Positions 1 to 8,385 are shown, counted from the first letter of the stretch. The stretch: DNA of 28,142 nucleotides from Bacteroidales bacterium UBA6397 (GCA_002439875.1 DJQB01000017.1:72981-101122); one strand, 5' to 3'. Program-made: numbers and translations. The notes: a model not told the origin generated them from the sequence alone.

Positions 1-20
1 CAAATCAAAACAGCTTCTTA

Positions 21-95
21 ATGCTTCTAATGTCAGTAGGAAATATTTCGACCACCATTACATGCTTCTGAAGTCAGTAGGAGACATCCCGACCA
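21..95. repeat. Imperfect 34-base direct repeat of an AraC C-terminal tail
   Basis: Positions 21-54 and 62-95 match at 28 of 34 bases. The right copy encodes, on the minus strand, the last residues of the AraC-type regulator (PTDFRSM then stop). The left copy, just past that stop and in another frame, encodes a similar tail (PTDIRSIKKLF then stop). This looks like a leftover from recombination between two AraC-family genes or a local duplication of the 3' end. The window edge hides what lies beyond. Confidence 0.6.
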
Positions 96-816
96 GTTTC
101 CGGAAGAAACGGGAAAAGTAGGCAGGATCCTCAAAACCTAGCCTGTAGGAGATCTCGCTGATCGGGATGGAGTGATCGTGCAGAAGAGTTCTGGCCAGGG
201 ACAACCTCGCATTCTCCACCCACTCCCCCGCGCTTCTTCCGGTCTCTGACTTCACTGCACGGTTCAGATGACTTGGAGTCACGCTGAGTTCAGCGGCATA
301 ATCAGAGACTTTCCCGAAAGGGTGGGATGGGTCGAAAACCTTGCTGAGATAGGCCGTGCTGAGCCGGGATGAAGCGGAGGATGTGTTATGAGGGACCGCA
401 TTGTCGAATTGGCACAGAAGGACTTCAAGAAGGCCTTGTACAGTCGGAAGATCTTCAGCGAATCTGGTCAGCCGGATCATCAGCTCGTCAAAGAAGACCT
501 TATCCTCCATCGGAACCGTCATCACGCTCGGGGCCTCAAGTCTCAGGATTCTGTGGCCAGAATTGCGCAGCAGCGTCTGAGAGAACGCCCCCATGTACCC
601 GACCGAATCTTTGAAATGCTTGACTGAATACGCCTCTCCGGGTGGAATCAAGGCACAGTCCTGCCCTCGGAGCAGGTACGGGTGGTCTCCGACATCCATG
701 AGAATCTCCCCGGAAATAAGGTAGATGAATGACCAGTCTTCCCTGACCATCCTCGGCATCAGCCTTGCCGTCACATGTCCTGCCGCATTGAGCGGACGAA
801 TCACAAACTGTCTCAT
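58..816 (-). CDS. AraC-family transcriptional regulator
   Basis: The 252-residue protein has the usual AraC layout. An N-terminal cupin-like sensing region spans about residues 10-90, with a run of the type LLRGQDCALIPPGEAY. The C-terminal double helix-turn-helix spans about residues 155-252 and ends with the family signature RLGFEDPAYFSRFFRKLVGMSPTDFR (split here as RLGFEDPAYFSRFF and RKLVGMSPTDFR). Such proteins bind a small ligand, often a sugar, and activate nearby genes. The ATG at 816 sits about 10 bases after a TATCTTTG promoter box. The GH31 glycosidase gene ends 140 bases upstream on the same strand, so sugar-related control is plausible but not shown. The C terminus stops slightly early and a second copy of the tail lies just beyond it. 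Confidence 0.93.
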   Translation of the reverse strand: MRQFVIRPLNAAGHVTARLMPRMVREDWSFIYLISGEILMDVGDHPYLLRGQDCALIPPGEAYSVKHFKDSVGYMGAFSQTLLRNSGHRILRLEAPSVMTVPMEDKVFFDELMIRLTRFAEDLPTVQGLLEVLLCQFDNAVPHNTSSASSRLSTAYLSKVFDPSHPFGKVSDYAAELSVTPSHLNRAVKSETGRSAGEWVENARLSLARTLLHDHSIPISEISYRLGFEDPAYFSRFFRKLVGMSPTDFRSM

Positions 817-824
817 TTCTATGG

Positions 825-832
825 CAAAGATA
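825..832 (-). promoter_or_regulatory. Bacteroidota -7 box (TATCTTTG) of the AraC-type gene
   Basis: TATCTTTG on the minus strand fits TAnnTTTG and lies 8 bases before the ATG at 816. No TTG/TTTG element is visible at the usual upstream spacing, so this is a partial match and would leave a very short leader. Confidence 0.35.
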
Positions 833-847
833 CGGCAAAAACTTCAG

Positions 848-906
848 AAGCCGCCTTGTTTTGCTTCGAAGGTTTTCACCTCAAAGAACACTTTCAAGGC
901 AGCTTC
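848..906. terminator. Long imperfect hairpin between the GH31 and AraC genes
   Basis: The arms 848-859 and 895-906 pair at 11 of 12 positions and pairing extends a few bases further with one bulge. The loop is 35 bases. The hairpin sits downstream of the GH31 gene on the minus strand, so it could act as a transcript end or 3' stabilising structure, but no clear U-tract follows. At 920-942 a separate short dyad contains TTCGACAAGCTCAG, a word I recall as common between genes in many bacterial genomes. Confidence 0.4.
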
Positions 907-956
907 TAAGAAAAGTAGGGCGCTTCGACAAGCTCAGCGACCGGTATGGATTTGCC

Positions 957-3812
957 TTACCGCTTCAAATTGACAGTGATAGAGACTCCGTGGTAGTCAA
1001 CAGGGACAACCTCGGAGGCCTTAGGATAGGCAAGAGCGTTCTCAGGGGTGACCAGGACGATGTTGAAACGACGGTCTTTCAGCATGCCAGGGAACTCACC
1101 GTTTCGGTCTCCGATGGCCAGGGTACGGGATGAGTCATCGTAGGTGAACCCTATCGTCGAATATGCACCTTTCTCGTAGTTGTAGTTCGTGTTCTCGTCC
1201 TCGTAAAGGGTGAACGAGCCATTCTTGCCGGCATAGACATAGAGGTCAATGACATCGGCAGGCTTCTCGTCAGACCATTGAATCTCAGGGCCGAACGGGA
1301 TGATTGAACCTGCACGGACGTACAAAGGAACATATTCATAAGGAGCCTCGACCGTGAGGGTCTGCCCTCCGGTGATGAACTTGCCTGTGTAGAAGTCATA
1401 CCAGCCCTCGCACTGAGGAAAATAGACGCTGCGGGAGCGGACTTTATATTCAGAGACAGGACATGGCATAAGAGCAGGGCCAAACATCCACTGGTCGCTT
1501 ATGTCGGCCACGTTACGGTCGCCCGCGAAGTCCATCGGAAGGCCGCGGAGCATGGTGTAGTCTTCGAAATGCACTGCACCCGTCAATGAATAGAGGTACG
1601 GCATCAGACGGTAGCGCAACTTCATGTAATAGAGGATGCATGAATATGTCGGTGTTCCCTCCGGAGCTATATTCCAAAGTTCCCTTCCCGGCCATTGTCC
1701 GTGGGTGCGGAACAGCGGAACGAAGGTGCCGAACTGATGCCAGCGCGTCTGGAGTTCACGCCACTCGTCGAGGTCCGGTGTAACCTTTCCGGTGTTGTCA
1801 AATGTGGAAACCGCTGCCATGAACTTGTCCATCACGCTGAATCCTCCGATGTCCATTCCCCAGAACGGTACTCCGCTCATCGAGAAGTTCAGGCCGGCGG
1901 CCATCTGTGCGCGCATGTCATTCCAGCACGTCCCGATGTCTCCGCTCCAAGTGGCGGTCGAATATCTTTGCAGACCTGCGAATCCGCTTCTTGTCAGCAG
2001 AAAGACCCTCTTGTCCGGATCGATTCCGCGCTGGCCGTTGTAGATGGCGTCAGCGTTGACAAGGGCGTAGGCGTTGAGATACTCAGTGGAAGGGCCAAGG
2101 GCTGTCGGGGTAGTCAGAGCCTTCTGATAATCCATTGGCAGACAGTCCCTGAGATTAGGTTCACTGGCATCCATCCACCATGCGTCAATCTTCCGGCCGT
2201 ACTTCGAGTAAAGGCACTCGTCCATCTGCCTCCAAAACATCTTCCTGCCACCTTCAGAATAGGCGTCGTAGAACGATTCCACGTGGCCAAGCCAGTCTTT
2301 CAGACTGTCTTTTTCCGGAAGCGGATAGACATAGCCGTCCTTTTTAAGTTCCTGATAATGAACAGTGTTGACATAGAATTTCGGCCAGACACTGATCATG
2401 AAACGCCCGTGCATGGCATGCACGTCGTCAAGCATCTTCTCCGGATCAGGGTACCGCGTCTGGTCAAACTCGTGGCTTCCCCACTGGTCATCCTTCCAGT
2501 ACTGCCAGTCCTGGACGATGTTGTCCACGGGGATGGTCCTGCGCCTTAGTTCGGCCAAAGTGCCCACAAGATCTTCCTGGGTGCTGTAACGCTCGCGGCT
2601 CTGCCAGAACCCAAGCGCCCATTTCGGCATCACCTGAGCCTTTCCGGTGAGGGTTCTGTAGCCGGAGATCACCTCGTCCATGCTGCTTCCTGCAATATAA
2701 TAATAGTCCAGTTCCGGACTCATCTCCGACCAGAACGAGAAACGGCTCTGCTCGGCCTCAGACCTTGGCTCAGCCACTCTCAGTCCTATGTACGAGACAT
2801 CCCCGTCCGGCCTCCAACTAACTTTGATCGGTGTCTTCTCGCCCTTCTTAAGGCTGACCGTGAATTTGTAGGAGTTCGGATTCCAAGCCGGTCTCCAACG
2901 CTCAGACACAACCTCTTTGCCTCCTATGGAAACGCTCTGGAAGCCAGCGTAATAAAGTATGAAATGATAGTCAGCGTCCTGCGGAGCCTCGATGAAGCCC
3001 TCGTAGGCCACATCCGCGCCTTTAAGAGGCATCTTCGGAAGATTCGCGATTACCCATTCGTTCTCATAGTACAGGGAATCCTCCTGCCTTATGACAGGAT
3101 CACCGGTAGCTGGAGTGTAGGTGCCTGTCAAGCCTCCTTCACTACCATCCTTACCGTAAAGTCTGAAGGCTTTGTTCAGCTGCAGGTAAGGCTTAGGGTT
3201 TCCCCAACGGCTCAGCGAATAGTTGTCCACCAGCACGCCATAGCCCCTGTTGCTGACCACAAACGGGATGGATACCTTGGTGTTGTACTGGAACAGCTCC
3301 TCGTTACCGCCCTTGTGATTAAACTCCAAGGACTGATGTTGACCAAGGCCGTAGAACGCCTCATCCTCGGGAGAATCAAAAGTGAAGAGCGAGGAATATT
3401 CATGCCTTCCCTCAACAGTGATCGGGGTGAAAGACATCGTGTTGCCGCCCAAGATCGTTGAACCATCCTTGTCCGCGAAGCTGACCGCCCCGTCCCTTAG
3501 TCTGACAGAGGCAGTCACTGAGGAAGTGACGACAGAGACAGTGCTGTCTGTGGATGCCACGGAAAATTCAGGCCTTGATTCCGACGGGACAATGATGAGA
3601 CTTTTTCTGTCAGCGAACCGGTCCTCAGGAGTCGCGGTGACTCTTACAAGATTGTCCCCTTTCACCTGAAGCCGCACCAAAGTAGGCCCATCATTATTCC
3701 TGTCTGTGACTCTGACCGTAACTCCGTCCGGATTCTGTTTCCAATTCTGACCGCCACATCCGACAGCCATTGCGAGAGCTGCCGTGATCGAAATGATTCT
3801 GACTATTTTCAT
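957..3812 (-). CDS. Glycoside hydrolase family 31 lipoprotein with inserted PA14 domain
   Basis: GH31 enzymes remove alpha-linked glucose or xylose from the ends of sugar chains. The ATG at 3812 is preferred over an upstream in-frame start at 3878, because it begins a clean lipoprotein signal peptide (basic MKIVR, hydrophobic stretch, Cys19 in AMAVGC). The protein is then 951 residues. An N-terminal beta-sandwich leads into a PA14-like insert at about residues 223-348 (TGTYTP, YEGFIEAPQDADYHFILYY). The catalytic barrel carries the nucleophile Asp548 in WWMDASEPN and the likely acid/base Asp625 in WSGDIG. A C-terminal beta domain follows. GH31 enzymes with PA14 inserts are often alpha-xylosidases or broad alpha-glucosidases in Bacteroidota; the substrate cannot be fixed from sequence. 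It is expected to be anchored in the outer or inner membrane facing the periplasm or surface. No SusC/SusD pair is visible in the window. Confidence 0.95.
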   Translation of the reverse strand: MKIVRIISITAALAMAVGCGGQNWKQNPDGVTVRVTDRNNDGPTLVRLQVKGDNLVRVTATPEDRFADRKSLIIVPSESRPEFSVASTDSTVSVVTSSVTASVRLRDGAVSFADKDGSTILGGNTMSFTPITVEGRHEYSSLFTFDSPEDEAFYGLGQHQSLEFNHKGGNEELFQYNTKVSIPFVVSNRGYGVLVDNYSLSRWGNPKPYLQLNKAFRLYGKDGSEGGLTGTYTPATGDPVIRQEDSLYYENEWVIANLPKMPLKGADVAYEGFIEAPQDADYHFILYYAGFQSVSIGGKEVVSERWRPAWNPNSYKFTVSLKKGEKTPIKVSWRPDGDVSYIGLRVAEPRSEAEQSRFSFWSEMSPELDYYYIAGSSMDEVISGYRTLTGKAQVMPKWALGFWQSRERYSTQEDLVGTLAELRRRTIPVDNIVQDWQYWKDDQWGSHEFDQTRYPDPEKMLDDVHAMHGRFMISVWPKFYVNTVHYQELKKDGYVYPLPEKDSLKDWLGHVESFYDAYSEGGRKMFWRQMDECLYSKYGRKIDAWWMDASEPNLRDCLPMDYQKALTTPTALGPSTEYLNAYALVNADAIYNGQRGIDPDKRVFLLTRSGFAGLQRYSTATWSGDIGTCWNDMRAQMAAGLNFSMSGVPFWGMDIGGFSVMDKFMAAVSTFDNTGKVTPDLDEWRELQTRWHQFGTFVPLFRTHGQWPGRELWNIAPEGTPTYSCILYYMKLRYRLMPYLYSLTGAVHFEDYTMLRGLPMDFAGDRNVADISDQWMFGPALMPCPVSEYKVRSRSVYFPQCEGWYDFYTGKFITGGQTLTVEAPYEYVPLYVRAGSIIPFGPEIQWSDEKPADVIDLYVYAGKNGSFTLYEDENTNYNYEKGAYSTIGFTYDDSSRTLAIGDRNGEFPGMLKDRRFNIVLVTPENALAYPKASEVVPVDYHGVSITVNLKR

Positions 3813-3848
3813 TATGGTAAAATATTGATTATCAGTAAATATTTTAGA

Positions 3849-3856
3849 CAAACTTA
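3849..3856 (-). promoter_or_regulatory. -7 box (TAAGTTTG) upstream of the GH31 gene
   Basis: TAAGTTTG on the minus strand fits the Bacteroidota TAnnTTTG box and lies 36 bases before the ATG at 3812. A good -33 element is not evident. The gap 3813-3939 is otherwise AT-rich with no gene. Confidence 0.4.
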
Positions 3857-3939
3857 CAAAAATAATCAAGAATAGCATAGTCCACCCTTCAAGTCAGGCA
3901 AAAATAGCGCATCATTTGTCAAGAAAATACAGATTTCCG

Positions 3940-4605
3940 TCAGCGGTTCAGAATCTCATTCGCTTTCTCCGAATATGGACTCTGTGAGTCAGCTATGGAT
4001 TCGAGCAGACGGTGAGCCTTTCTGTGACGGCCTTGCTTCATCAAGCTGATGGCCTCAAGCCAATCGACTTCGTAGAGGTGCTGCCGGAGAAGGGTGTGGC
4101 GGTAACGGGACTCCTCATCGGTGGCCGGAGCAACAAGGCCATCATCGATCTGGAGACGGGCCGCGGCAAGAGCGGATGTGGCAGCAGAATATTCATTGAC
4201 AGCGATTTGTGAATATGCTAGTGTGAGCAGGCTGTCAAGGGAGTTGCCATCGCGGGAGACCGGAGGTGTCAGATCGGAGAAGCACTCGCCACCAATGGTT
4301 TTGATGGCATTGGACTGCCGGATGGAATAGCCTGTCAGGATGATGGCTATGGATGCGGCAGCGGAGGATGTCCATGTGATCACTCTGCGCACGATGCGCT
4401 TACGCCGAAGGTCTGCCTCAACGTCCGCGAGCATATTCTTCAAATGGGCTGTCTGAACCGCTTCGGCAATGGTTCGCTGAGTCTCAACCTCACTGCGAAG
4501 ATTCTCATTCTCACGCAGTTCCTTCTCAAAGGCCGCCTTCTCGTCTTCGGGCATCGCTCCAATGAGATATTCATCAATCCTGTTGTTTCGTTCTATGTCA
4601 GTCAT
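3940..4605 (-). CDS. Membrane-anchored anti-sigma-like protein with helical repeat tail
   Basis: This 221-residue protein starts 8 bases after the ECF sigma gene ends, so the two are surely cotranscribed. Residues 1-60 are acidic and helical, beginning with DEYLIGAMPEDEKAAFEKEL, which resembles the cytoplasmic N terminus of Bacteroidota anti-sigma proteins without a zinc motif. A basic patch (LRRKRIVRRV, about 66-75) precedes one membrane segment at about residues 76-94. By the positive-inside rule the N terminus is cytoplasmic and the roughly 125-residue C-terminal part is periplasmic. That part looks TPR-like (LTLAYSQIAVNEYSAATSALAAARL; DWLEAISLMKQGRHRKAHRLLESI). I infer that it holds the sigma factor at the membrane and senses something outside, possibly through cleavage by the neighbouring exported proteases. 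It could instead be a structural TPR protein. Confidence 0.7.
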   Translation of the reverse strand: MTDIERNNRIDEYLIGAMPEDEKAAFEKELRENENLRSEVETQRTIAEAVQTAHLKNMLADVEADLRRKRIVRRVITWTSSAAASIAIILTGYSIRQSNAIKTIGGECFSDLTPPVSRDGNSLDSLLTLAYSQIAVNEYSAATSALAAARLQIDDGLVAPATDEESRYRHTLLRQHLYEVDWLEAISLMKQGRHRKAHRLLESIADSQSPYSEKANEILNR

Positions 4606-4613
4606 CGCTTCGC

Positions 4614-5174
4614 CTATAATTTCTTAAACTTGACAACCATCTCCCTAAGCTTCCGCATGCACTTGAATTTCTGGGACTTGACAGAGTCGGCGCTGTTGTA
4701 GCCGAGTTTCTTTGCGATCTCCTCTCCGGAAAGCCTGCCCCAGTACTGCGCTGTAAGCAGTTTGTCGCACGGAGCCTTAAGGGTGCTGACCATACGACAG
4801 ACAAAATCCAGAAGCTCCTTATGGTGCGATGCTTCCTCAGAGTCTTCCCCTAGCGGATCGTGTCCATCAATGAGTTCCTGATATTCAGTACATTTACCAG
4901 CCTTACGGTCTCTTGACATCATCGTATATTTGCCAATGGAGAAAAGGTAGGTAGTCAATGTGCTTTCAAGCCCTTGCTCCGTGAGTTTCCCGTCCCGCAC
5001 ATTGCGCCAAAGCCTGACGCACGAGTCCTGAAACAGTTCTGCTATGTAAGCTTCATCTTTTGAATATGTGCGCTTGAAGAAGGCAAAGAAGGCTTGCCTG
5101 TGCTTTTTGTAGAACTGCCCGATCACGCGGTCGTCATTGTCCCGGAAACCTTTTATGTAGTCTGCATCGGTCAT
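4614..5174 (-). CDS. ECF-type sigma-70 family RNA polymerase sigma factor
   Basis: The 186-residue length and layout fit an ECF sigma factor with only regions 2 and 4. Region 2 covers about residues 20-95 (ELFQDSCVRLWRNVR, then TTYLFSIGKYTMMSRDR). Region 4 covers about residues 125-180, with the helix-turn-helix LSGEEIAKKLGYNSADSVKSQKFKCMRKLR. It would direct RNA polymerase to a small regulon when released from its partner. The ATG at 5174 lies 2 bases after the caspase gene's TGA; the junction reads TGAATATG and overlaps one of the enriched GAATATG words. The membrane protein downstream is the natural anti-sigma candidate. Linkage to two exported proteases is the unusual part. Confidence 0.92.
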   Translation of the reverse strand: MTDADYIKGFRDNDDRVIGQFYKKHRQAFFAFFKRTYSKDEAYIAELFQDSCVRLWRNVRDGKLTEQGLESTLTTYLFSIGKYTMMSRDRKAGKCTEYQELIDGHDPLGEDSEEASHHKELLDFVCRMVSTLKAPCDKLLTAQYWGRLSGEEIAKKLGYNSADSVKSQKFKCMRKLREMVVKFKKL

Positions 5175-5176
5175 AT

Positions 5177-6040
5177 TCAGAGAATTGTTTCTGTTTCATA
5201 AGAAGGAACACCTTCAATGTCAATTTCTTGCGGATAGCGAACGATTTTATCCATCGCATCAATCCACGACGCCAGTACATCGGAGTAATGAGTCGCGGAG
5301 AGATCAACCTCGCTGCCAGCTATCACATAGGACAGGCATCCGTAGAACTCCCCGTCCGGAGCCTTGCACTCGTAGTTCGTCTGGTAGGATCTGCACGCCC
5401 CGATGAACAGCCACTTGATCGGATTGCTCTTGCCGGTTTCAGGCGCCGAACGCATCGGAAGGATGAACTTCTCGTCAGTTCCGCGGAAATATTCCTCACC
5501 ATCCTGCCCCCTTGAGCCGCTTCCGCTGTGGCATGCGTCAGAAACGACTGTGATCCTTCCCTTCGGCCCGACTTTCCCGCGAAGTTTCAGCAAGTAGGCA
5601 TTGAGTTCATCGTCAATCAGATGATTCTCACCCTCATAGACCCCGGCGACATATTTCTTTCCCGCATCATAAGGCACCCAAGCCTCGTCGAACCCGTCCT
5701 CCTCGTCACCGTCAAGATCCGTCACCTGCTGCCCGTGGCCGGAGAAATGAATATAAATCACATCACCATTGCCGGCTGTCCTGGCCAACCTCCCCAATGC
5801 CGACATAATCCCCTTCTTCGTCGCTGACTCATTGGTGATAGTCTCTATGCACTCCCCTTTCATCCCTTGCCCCAGCAGAAACTCCCGCACGATCCTGACA
5901 TCATTGTCCCCGTGCACCCTCGACCACCCCGACTCCGCAGGGTACTCTCCTATCCCGACCAACAAGGCATACCTCTCCCGCGCTGACAACGTGACAGCGG
6001 ACAACAGCATTATGAATATGCAGAATGCAACTCTTAACAT
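5177..6040 (-). CDS. Exported caspase-like (peptidase C14) protease
   Basis: This 287-residue protein has a caspase/metacaspase fold signature. A signal peptide (MLRVAFCIFIMLLSAVTLSA) is followed by RERYALLVGIGEYP, the family's first strand. His102 lies in HFSGHGQQ and Cys170 in VSDACHSGSGSRG, giving the catalytic dyad. An acidic stretch after the His (DLDGDEEDGFDEAWVPYD) is typical of metacaspase-like enzymes and may bind calcium or basic substrate residues. The signal peptide predicts a periplasmic site. It is the first gene of a tight run with the sigma factor (2 bases) and the anti-sigma-like protein (8 bases), behind its own promoter box at 6089-6105. I infer a role in cleaving a partner in this signalling set, with the periplasmic tail of the membrane protein as first candidate. 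Confidence 0.9.
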   Translation of the reverse strand: MLRVAFCIFIMLLSAVTLSARERYALLVGIGEYPAESGWSRVHGDNDVRIVREFLLGQGMKGECIETITNESATKKGIMSALGRLARTAGNGDVIYIHFSGHGQQVTDLDGDEEDGFDEAWVPYDAGKKYVAGVYEGENHLIDDELNAYLLKLRGKVGPKGRITVVSDACHSGSGSRGQDGEEYFRGTDEKFILPMRSAPETGKSNPIKWLFIGACRSYQTNYECKAPDGEFYGCLSYVIAGSEVDLSATHYSDVLASWIDAMDKIVRYPQEIDIEGVPSYETETIL

Positions 6041-6088
6041 TTCTCCATTTGCTTACAAAGAGTATTCTCTCACTTCGGAGCAACGTGA

Positions 6089-6105
6089 ACAAAATTAGTA
6101 AATAT
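6089..6105 (-). promoter_or_regulatory. Promoter box of the caspase-sigma-membrane protein transcript
   Basis: On the minus strand the box reads ATATTTACTAATTTTGT and includes TAATTTTG, a TAnnTTTG match, about 50 bases before the caspase ATG. It is identical at 15 of 17 positions to the box before the CHAT gene at 8386-8402. No convincing -33 TTG is visible, which leaves room for a non-housekeeping sigma factor. Confidence 0.5.
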
Positions 6106-6147
6106 GCACTGATAATCTAAAAAATCTTCCGTGAATCGACCTTGAGA

Positions 6148-8358
6148 TCAATCTATGATGACAAAACCGGCCCAATAATACGGGTTTGAATATTTGGAGG
6201 AGGACTGCATCTGGTGACGTGCGGCTTGAATGGCATCCTGATAGTATCTTGTCTCGCCCAGACTCCGGTAGAAAGCCGTCATAAATTCTCGTGTGGCGTC
6301 ATCATCCACTTTCCAAAGGCTGACCAGCATCGTGCCCACTCCAGCTCTCTTGAACGCGGCCTGAAGGCCGACCACTCCTTCAGGAGTGACATCACCGAGA
6401 GCGGTCTCGCAAGCCGAAAGTGTCAGGAGTTTCGTGCCGCTCAGATCGAGGTCCGCAATCTCCTCGGCTAATAGTATTCCATCCTCAACCTTATCCGGGA
6501 CCGGCTTCCCAAGCCACGCCCTCTGACCACCGGCAAGCACAAGACCGCTCCTGACCAACGGGCCAAATTTGCTTCCCTGCAAGAGAAGCCGCTCATAGTA
6601 CCAACTGTCACTCTTATGTCCCTTGTCATAGTAGAACCCGTGAGTGGCAAGGTGCAGAATCATCGGAGAGTTGCCGGACAGACCCTTGAACGATTCTTCG
6701 GTTCCATCCATCCCTTCCAGAGTCCTGACCGGATGGTCATAGGACGAAAGGATGGCGGCCACCTCTTCCACCTCCTTCCCACTGCCAGGGAGAGCAGCCC
6801 AGCCACTCCTGTCGATGTCTTCCAAGCCCCTGAGCAGTGTACGAGGACTTTCCCGAAATCGGGCGCTACGCTCCAACATTTCCGACTCAGTCATCTCGTA
6901 CTGCAAGCCACCGTACAGTACAGCGTCATGATTTTTGTCAGGAGTCGGATTCCTGCAAACTTCTCTGGTGGAAGATACCCTATGGGTGGAATATGTCATT
7001 GCGACCCTCCTTTTCCCATCACTGGCCAAATCCAAAGCGAACATATTCAAAAGCCCGTCCGGTGAATATGTTATGAAACTTCCTTTGGGAATATGCTGAA
7101 GCAGGGGTCGCCAAACCAGATTGAACAAGGTTTTGGATTCAATGCCGTACAGATTTGACTGAGATGTCTCCAACGCTGCCTTAAGTTCATCCTCTCCGCA
7201 AAGATGAACCCTCAATGGTTTGTCGGAGGAATGAGACAGAAGCAACGCATCATATTCAGCGGCCTTACCGTCAACAGGCTCCACCCTAAGGAACTCTATG
7301 GCATATTCTCCTTTTCCAAGAGCATTCACAACATTTGAATATGTTCGCGAGACCATCATGTGCCGATCATAATACTGTGGTGGTCTGTCAAACCGCGCAG
7401 ACTCCGCTGCTGAATCATGCCCGGGGAATTTGTCCGATTCAATCGTGTTGGTTAAGCCTTTGATGAAAAGAGCCGCGTCATACGCCCATGCTGGATCCGG
7501 ATTGGCGTACAGCATCGGGAACATCTGACCGTAAAGTTCCATCAGCCAAGCCTGACGCTCTGAATCCATAGCGTCATAAGCATTGAGGACCCGCTCCACG
7601 ACACCTCGGAACGCCTCATTGAGGTAGTCCGCATAAACCTGATCTCCGATCAGTTTCGCAGCCTTGGCAAAGCGCCACATCTGCAGCGGATAGGACAGCA
7701 TTGATTTATAGGCGACCTGACTGTAAGAGGATCTGATTTTATGGTATATGCTTTCAGGAGTCGAGTCATCAAGATATTTCTTGCTGTAAATATCAAGAGG
7801 AAATGCCTGACTATAGAACACCAGTGCATAGACTGGCATCCCAGCTTGCATCATAGCATCTCCAAAAATCACGTACGGGTTTCTCGCATACCTACGCTCA
7901 TCCAATGAAAAATACAAAGACAACAGGACACTCTTTCCGGTTCTTGATGCATTCTTGTTAGCCTTAATGCTGTATCTGGCCAAACTATCAATCCCGGTCG
8001 TGAATCCGATGTAACCCAATTCGGCCTGGACGATCATAGTTTTGTCCGAGTCAGGATGTTCACTCTCAAGCCTTTTAACATAATCCAACATCAACGGAAT
8101 AATTTCTCCTATCTTCTCCATTTCCGTGGAGCTTGATTTATTATCCAGCCGTTGAAGATATGCCGCCACAATAGGCGGAGCATCGTCGAATCTGAATGAA
8201 CACATCTGTTTGGTTGCCCCAAGCAGAGAGTCTATGTCGCTCAACAATCCTTCAGTGCGGTATAATTCTCCAAACTCATGGTACGTCATTTTTGGCTGCC
8301 CAATAACCGGCAGCGAAGTCACAACAAAAGCAATGAATATGCTCAAAAGTTTTCTCAT
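6148..8358 (-). CDS. Exported TPR-CHAT protease
   Basis: CHAT domains are caspase-fold cysteine proteases. The ATG at 8358 is preferred to the GTG at 8367, as it begins a signal peptide (MRKLLSIFIAFVVTSLPVIG), giving 736 residues. Residues about 25-350 are helical and TPR-like (SVLLSLYFSLDERRYARNP; VYALVFYSQAFPLDIYSKKY). The CHAT domain occupies about residues 375-736. The catalytic pair is His573 in LHLATHGF and Cys650 in LTLSACETALGD. It ends with the usual motifs GLQAAFKRAGVGTMLVSLWKVDD (in two parts: GLQAAFKRAG and VGTMLVSLWKVDD) and NPYYWAGFVIID. With a signal peptide it should act in the periplasm. It lies 107 bases upstream of the caspase gene and shares its promoter box. I infer that it either activates the caspase or cuts the membrane protein. 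Confidence 0.92.
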   Translation of the reverse strand: MRKLLSIFIAFVVTSLPVIGQPKMTYHEFGELYRTEGLLSDIDSLLGATKQMCSFRFDDAPPIVAAYLQRLDNKSSSTEMEKIGEIIPLMLDYVKRLESEHPDSDKTMIVQAELGYIGFTTGIDSLARYSIKANKNASRTGKSVLLSLYFSLDERRYARNPYVIFGDAMMQAGMPVYALVFYSQAFPLDIYSKKYLDDSTPESIYHKIRSSYSQVAYKSMLSYPLQMWRFAKAAKLIGDQVYADYLNEAFRGVVERVLNAYDAMDSERQAWLMELYGQMFPMLYANPDPAWAYDAALFIKGLTNTIESDKFPGHDSAAESARFDRPPQYYDRHMMVSRTYSNVVNALGKGEYAIEFLRVEPVDGKAAEYDALLLSHSSDKPLRVHLCGEDELKAALETSQSNLYGIESKTLFNLVWRPLLQHIPKGSFITYSPDGLLNMFALDLASDGKRRVAMTYSTHRVSSTREVCRNPTPDKNHDAVLYGGLQYEMTESEMLERSARFRESPRTLLRGLEDIDRSGWAALPGSGKEVEEVAAILSSYDHPVRTLEGMDGTEESFKGLSGNSPMILHLATHGFYYDKGHKSDSWYYERLLLQGSKFGPLVRSGLVLAGGQRAWLGKPVPDKVEDGILLAEEIADLDLSGTKLLTLSACETALGDVTPEGVVGLQAAFKRAGVGTMLVSLWKVDDDATREFMTAFYRSLGETRYYQDAIQAARHQMQSSSKYSNPYYWAGFVIID

Positions 8359-8385
8359 AACAGTCACTTCATTTCACACGAATAC

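Noticed and set aside
1695..2549. 284-codon open frame on the plus strand
   Set aside because: It lies wholly opposite the GH31 catalytic region, which is clearly coding; its translation has no recognisable motif.
3940..8358. The CHAT/sigma genes as part of a type III-E (Craspase) CRISPR system
   Set aside because: There is no gRAMP/Cas7-11 gene, the CHAT protein has a signal peptide, and 9.7 kb of other genes separate it from the type III cas operon. Only an analogy of logic remains.
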